From the NCBI RefSeq assembly GCF_902806685.2, contig NC_048546.1, positions 7,316,001 to 7,380,000 of the forward strand: a stretch of DNA of 64,000 nt, read 5' to 3'. Shown piece after piece: positions 59,570-64,000 of this stretch. The notes beneath the pieces are model-generated. The model made no database searches, was not told where the DNA came from, and was given only the letters and a program-made list of their open reading frames with translations. Origin of the DNA: Maniola hyperantus. Lineage: Eukaryota > Arthropoda > Insecta > Lepidoptera > Nymphalidae. Made by a program: the position numbers and the translations under genes. The stretch's first letter is position 1, and every line of letters starts with the position of its first letter.

Positions 59570-59882
59570 ACTATATCTACTCTGTCCACTGAGAAAAGTT
59601 AGTAGAGGGCTCTCTCTGAAACGTAATTAACCATTAATCAATTTGAGCACCAACCAATCACAAACGAAACTATGAATTGAATTTCGAATGTTATTTGAAA
59701 ACATTTTCGAATAAAATTTCGAATGTTTTTGAAAACATGTTAGTGATTGGTTGGTGACTCCAATGATGTTGGAATCCCCCTCGGTGACTCAAAATGGTTA
59801 ACGCCCACTGAGATTTTTGTCTCTATGTATGGGATCACATCACAGAGAGACCTATACTAAATTCTCCGTGGATAAAGTACCT
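59570..59882. mobile_element. MITE family 3, copy 1
   Basis: Outer ends CTACTCTGTCCACTGAGAAA and its near complement TTCTCCGTGGATAAAGTA. Inside, CACCAACCAATCACAAACG faces GTGATTGGTTGGTGACTC. Noncoding. Confidence 0.7.
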
Positions 59883-59924
59883 ATAGGCAGTTGGGCATAC
59901 TCCGCGAGTCCAGTCGTAAGATAT

Positions 59925-60099
59925 TTTATAACTTAAATCCACGTGGACGGAATCGCGGGCATCATCTATTTGATACAGAGATAGCTTGCATCCTATAGAA
60001 ACGGGCATACGCTACTTTTTATCCCGGAAAATGAAAGAGTTCCCACAGGATTAAAAAAAACTAAATCCACGCGGACGAAGTCGCGGGCATCACCTAGTT
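59925..60099 (+). mobile_element. Repeat family B, copy 9
   Basis: GATACAGAGATAGCTTGCAT, GCTACTTTTTATCCCGGAAA, CGCGGACGAAGTCGCGGGCA. A partial 3' end precedes it, so at least two pieces. Confidence 0.75.
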
Positions 60100-60439
60100 A
60101 CTTATAATAACTTATTAAAAGTAACTTCAAATACTAAACCTATTGAGGTTGCGAAAAATGCGTTTTAATTATAGTAATTATCTACTTGGTTGAATGGACG
60201 TAATAAATAATTTTCATCATGGCCATTTTTAGGAAACATTAATTTCCTCTACTTACAGCGTAATTAACCATAACTACTGTGGATATAGCGTAAATGGTAC
60301 TTGTACCTAATACAGCTTATATTTATTTCCACAAAAAGTACTTAACAATGTAACATCTACCATATATACCTAGTTGAATGTCCTTCGCAAATCATGAAAC
60401 TAAAAGGCCTATTTTCGCTGACAAGACCAATATCAACGA

Positions 60440-60592
60440 ACTCGCGGACATCTATTTGGTAGTTGGTACAGAGATAGCTTGTTTTTTGGAGACGAATATA
60501 TGCTACTTTTATCCCGGGAAATCGAAGGGTTTCCACGGGATTTTTATAAACCTAAATCCACGCGGACGAAGTCGCAGGCATCATCTAGTGGT
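60440..60592 (+). mobile_element. Repeat family B, copy 10
   Basis: GTTGGTACAGAGATAGCTTG, GCTACTTTTATCCCGGGAAA, CGCGGACGAAGTCGCAGGCA. Confidence 0.75.
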
Positions 60593-61297
60593 CTATACCA
60601 TCGTACAAGGTATACCTAACACTTATGTAGAACACTGCAAGTTAATGACGGACTGCGTCAATTTTTTTGTGAACATATTTGAATGAACAAATTTTTCTGC
60701 TATTTTCAAAAGAATAATAAATATATCCTAAAATAGAAGAAAAAAAATATTACAATACCTTACAATACTATTACCGCAGCACAAAAAGTATCCCAAAAGA
60801 TATTTTTTTAAAAGACTTCATGTATTAACTCGAACCGGTTATGCAGTTATTTACTTAGTCTCGTTTTCGTACACTTAGTATTTTTTTTGCACGCTTTAGT
60901 TCTAATTCAGTAAGTTGAAATTTCCATTACAAGATTAGATTAATAACTAATTCCCACTTTTATCAGCTCATTTTACTTACTTCTTGTATTCCGTAGATTT
61001 TCGCCAGAAATGTTAATTTTTCGCAAACATATTTGAATCCCATTAGCAGTTACCAATTTATTTGTTTTCCGCACGATTTATTATATCCCGATAATAATTA
61101 AGCGTTATAGACATGAAATTAGAAGTAAAAATCTACAAAACATCGTAATTAAGTATATTACTTATTTAATAATTAAATAAATTATTTACACCAAATAAAT
61201 AAAATAAATAGGTAGCTTAATTAAGTAGGTAGTGACTGCATATTTAAAACTTAAGTAAATGCTTAAAAATGGCACAAATACGCCCGTCTTCACCTTT

Positions 61298-61331
61298 TCA
61301 GCGAACCTCCTTTGCTTCTGTTGGACCCGTT
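61298..61331 (-). CDS. Possible terminal exon of the same unidentified gene
   Basis: A strong acceptor ATATTTTTTCCAG precedes it. Spliced to the exon ending at 61972, it reads Arg-TGPTEAKEVR and a TGA stop. Two AATAAA signals on the minus strand (TTTATT near 61054 and 61077 on the plus strand) lie about 220-245 bases downstream of the stop, as expected for a 3' end. The exon is too short for codon statistics. Confidence 0.35.
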
Positions 61332-61373
61332 CTGGAAAAAATATTTAAATAATAATTTTTACATTTACGATTC

Positions 61374-61790
61374 TTCTATACTAAATTCTACGTAGAAATG
61401 ACAGAGAAAAAAACTCAGTGGGTGTTAACCATTTTGAGTCACCAACTAATCACAAACTTATTATATGATAAGGCCGCCTTTGCATGCTACAGCTATTAGA
61501 TTAAGATCCTGTATTGTGTTTTTTCAATGTTTACTTTGTGTTGTGTGCAATAAAGTGTAAATAAATAAATGTTTTCGAATTGAATTAAGAACGGGCATCA
61601 GCTAGTTATGAATATTTTTTGAAAACATTTTCTAATTGAATTTCGAATGTTTATTAAAAACATGTTTGTAGTTGGTTGGCTACTCAAAATGGTTAACGAC
61701 CACTGAGTTTTTTGTCTCCGTCATTTGTATGGGATTACGTAACAGAGAGAGCCTTGTACCAACTTCTCTCCGTGGATAGAGTATAGTCTA
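61374..61790. mobile_element. MITE family 3, copy 2, with an internal insertion
   Basis: GACAGAGAAAAAAACTCAGT and GTTAACCATTTTGAGTCACC at the left match the complement of the right half (CTCAAAATGGTTAACGACCA). Between 61450 and 61575 sits unrelated DNA ending GTGCAATAAAGTGTAAATAA, which resembles a LINE 3' tail. Confidence 0.6.
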
Positions 61791-61971
61791 ATTCACAAGA
61801 TAATAAATGTAGCATCAGATAATAAGATATAAATCTTTTACGTGCGATTTATAACTACTTACAAGGTTAGGAAACACAAGCAATAATTGAGTACAAGACT
61901 TGTTTAAAGTTCCAATTCATAACAATGGACACATGGGATTCAGAAATATAGGAAGATGAAACTTAGTGTAC

Positions 61972-62107
61972 CTGAAATAGGGTTCAAAGTCGTAGATGTC
62001 GTCCAGCACTCTGCGCACGCGACACGTGACCCCACAGTTGCGTTTCTGCCGACCGTACACGTATATCGCGCGTTCTAGCAACTGCTGCGCTGATGTCAAC
62101 TCCACCA
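61972..62107 (-). CDS. Internal coding exon of an unidentified neighbouring gene
   Basis: On the minus strand, acceptor CATTTTAG then 44 codons, VELTSAQQLLERAIYVYG through DDIYDFEPYF, then donor GTACAC after two bases of a codon. The exon is GC-rich (cgcgcgatatacgtgtacgg), unlike its surroundings, and its codon use looks coding. I do not recognise the family. Its phases require an upstream exon outside the window. It would also fit the acceptor of unc-13-4 exon 2 (24512) by phase, but the local exon at 61331 is a nearer partner. Confidence 0.5.
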
Positions 62108-62680
62108 CTAAAATGTTATGTGTTCATTTATTGGTGTTTATGGGCAAAATTAAAAATGTAAATATTAAGAACCATAATAATTGTTACAGGAAAACAGACA
62201 AGATGTAACGGTTTCAATCCGAGCCTCCTCGTACACTTTGGTTTATAAATATGTAGTAAAATTTATATTTTATTATTATAGTTTTAAGTTTAACTATGTA
62301 GTTTGATTTTAATTTAGCTTGTAACGATGGGGCTGGCATATATACGTCAGTGGGAGGGCGGGCGGTTCATATCGCATACTGCACTTTGTACCATTCAGAT
62401 GTGATTCACGTTTGTGAAGCAAAGGAAAATGACTGAAACATATTATTGTTGTTTTGTTCTGAAACTTTACACCTAACCTGTCAAGATTCCATCCACACAT
62501 TCCATCCGATGGATTAGATCCTAACCGATTAGATTAACTTACACTCGAAATGCCAAACGAATTGTTCAATTATTGTGAAAAAGCATATTACGTACTATAG
62601 AACTTTAAACTGCTTAAAAATAACATTATGGCAAAGTTTCACTAGCTCTCTACTCTAGTACCATTACTTTTATTAGCAAC

Positions 62681-62860
62681 TAGCTGATCCCCGCGGCTTC
62701 GCCCGCGTAGATTTAGGTTTTTAAAGATCCCGTATAGCCTATGTCACTCAGGAATAATGTAGCTTTCTACTGGTGAAAGAATTTTTAAAATCGGTTCAGT
62801 AGTTCTAAAGATTACCCCCTACAAACAAACTTAACGACATTACCTCTTTATATAATATAC
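62681..62860 (-). mobile_element. Repeat family C, copy 5
   Basis: ACTAGCTGATCCCCGCGGCT, GGAATAATGTAGCTTTCTAC, then CTCTTTATATAATATA. The 594 bp tandem unit begins directly after it. Confidence 0.75.
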
Positions 62861-64000
62861 AACGGGCCGTGCAGCAGAAATCGTAATATTTCAATTTCGC
62901 CATAACTTCAAAACCAAACGTCCAATTTTAATCATTCAAAGACCAAATATTATCTCCATAAACTGTTCTTAGTGATGAAATCATTTATTTTGATAAGGAT
63001 TAATAGCATGAGTAAAATAAACGCGTTTAAATGTAGTCCAAAAAAAATTCAAGATTTTTAAATAAAAAAATGGTTGCTGTGCCTCACTCGACATAGATGG
63101 GTATGGTGTGTCGCGGACTTTTTTGTAGATATTTATAAGATCTACAATTAATTAGAACATTTTATGGTTCTATCTTTTATAGTTTAGGCAGCGTACGCAA
63201 AATAAGTAACTTTTCTGGTTGATTTTTTACACCTTGTGTCCGAAAAACCCAAATATCTTACGGAACCCTATTTTTTTCCAAAATAAAATATAGCCTATGT
63301 TACTCGTGGATAATGTAGCTTTCGAATGGTGAAAGAATTTTTAAAATCGGTCCAGTAGTTTTTGAGCCTATTCAGTACAAACAAACAAACAAACAAACAA
63401 ACAAACAAACAAACAAACAAACAAAGTTTTCCTCTTTATAATATTAGTGTAGACAACGGGCCGTGCAGCAGAAATCGTAATATTTCAATTTCGCCATAAC
63501 TTCAAAACCAAACGTCCAATTTTAATCATTCAAAGACCAAATATATCTCCATAAACTGTTCTTAGTGATGAAATCATTTATTTTGATAAGGATTAATAGC
63601 ATGAGTAAAATAAACGCGTTTAAATGTAGTCCAAAAAAAATTCAAGATTTTTAAATAAAAAAATGGTTGCTGTGCCTCACTCGACATAGATGGGTATGGT
63701 GTGTCGCGGACTTTTTTGTAGATATTTATAAGATCTACAATTAATTAGAACATTTTATGGTTCTATCTTTTATAGTTTAGGCAGCGTACGCAAAATAAGT
63801 AACTTTTCTGGTTGATTTTTTACACCTTGTGTCCGAAAAACCCAAATATCTTACGGAACCCTATTTTTTTCCAAAATAAAATATAGCCTATGTTACTCGT
63901 GGATAATGTAGCTTTCGAATGGTGAAAGAATTTTTAAAATCGGTCCAGTAGTTTTTGAGCCTATTCAGTACAAACAAACAAACAAACAAACAAACAAACA
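62861..64000. repeat. 594 bp tandem duplication running off the window
   Basis: AACGGGCCGTGCAGCAGAAA at 62861 recurs at 63455, and the following sequence is nearly identical up to the window end, including the CAAA microsatellite (63372-63424 and from 63970). One difference seen: AAATATTATCTCC versus AAATATATCTCC. The right third of each unit is family C-like. Confidence 0.92.
63369..63424. repeat. (CAAA)n microsatellite
   Basis: About 13 uninterrupted CAAA units; a second run begins in the next tandem unit and is cut by the window end. Confidence 0.95.

Larger units (their letters stand above)
55890..61297. other. Intergenic region upstream of the unc-13-4 gene
   Basis: Repeats and MITEs as listed. 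A CpG-rich patch at 58075-58260 (ACGCGCGCGTATACGTG, GCAGCGGCGATGACGACGCG) is non-repetitive and could be a further promoter, direction unknown. 59100-59560 shows nothing. Confidence 0.4.

Noticed and set aside
60990..61010. GGAATACAAGAA followed by donor GTAAGT, resembling the start of unc-13-4 exon 2
   Set aside because: Only about ten bases match and the frame upstream shows no exon signal; likely chance.

Overview
The window is nuclear DNA of a lepidopteran (butterfly or moth). It is AT-rich, its genes have introns with GT/AG borders, and it is packed with short interspersed repeats of kinds that fill lepidopteran genomes: elements ending in GAAGTCGCGGGCATCAGCTAG, tRNA-headed SINEs with GAT-rich tails, and a Lep1-like repeat beside GAAA microsatellites. 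I cannot name the species.

One gene fills most of the window on the minus strand, from about 55.3 kb down to the stop codon at 1782. It encodes a Munc13-family vesicle-priming protein of the BAIAP3/Munc13-4 (insect unc-13-4, staccato) type: C2A, MUN region with MHD1 and MHD2, then C2B. I traced 15 constant coding exons (15074 down to 1782); every junction keeps frame and together they give 1064 residues. The 5' half uses alternative starts. Three separate first coding exons (47594-46708, 39525-39446, 31740-31658) all stop two bases into a codon and all fit the same acceptor at 24512, predicting isoforms of about 1449, 1180 and 1181 residues. A fourth start exon (16765-16673) bypasses that exon and predicts about 1095 residues. 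A probable noncoding first exon and distal promoter lie near 55.06-55.35 kb.

Nested in the intron between 24.2 and 31.7 kb, on the same strand, is an intact single-exon gene for mitochondrial succinate-semialdehyde dehydrogenase (510 aa), possibly a retrocopy. At the right, an exon at 62107-61972 and a possible terminal exon at 61331-61298 look like the 3' end of a neighbouring minus-strand gene that I could not identify.

Everything else is intron or intergenic DNA rich in transposable elements: a 2.17 kb Tc1/mariner-superfamily transposon (49423-51589) with clean terminal repeats and a transposase carrying the full catalytic triad with D-to-E spacing of 82 but split by one frameshift; a perfect 443 bp palindrome (19021-19463) with split relatives at 24.8 and 28 kb; several families of MITEs; five tRNA-type SINEs; a decayed LINE reverse-transcriptase fragment (about 36.3-35.6 kb); and a 594 bp tandem duplication running off the right edge. 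I saw no CRISPR array, operon, virus or toxin gene. The most informative biology is the alternative-promoter structure of the Munc13-family gene.
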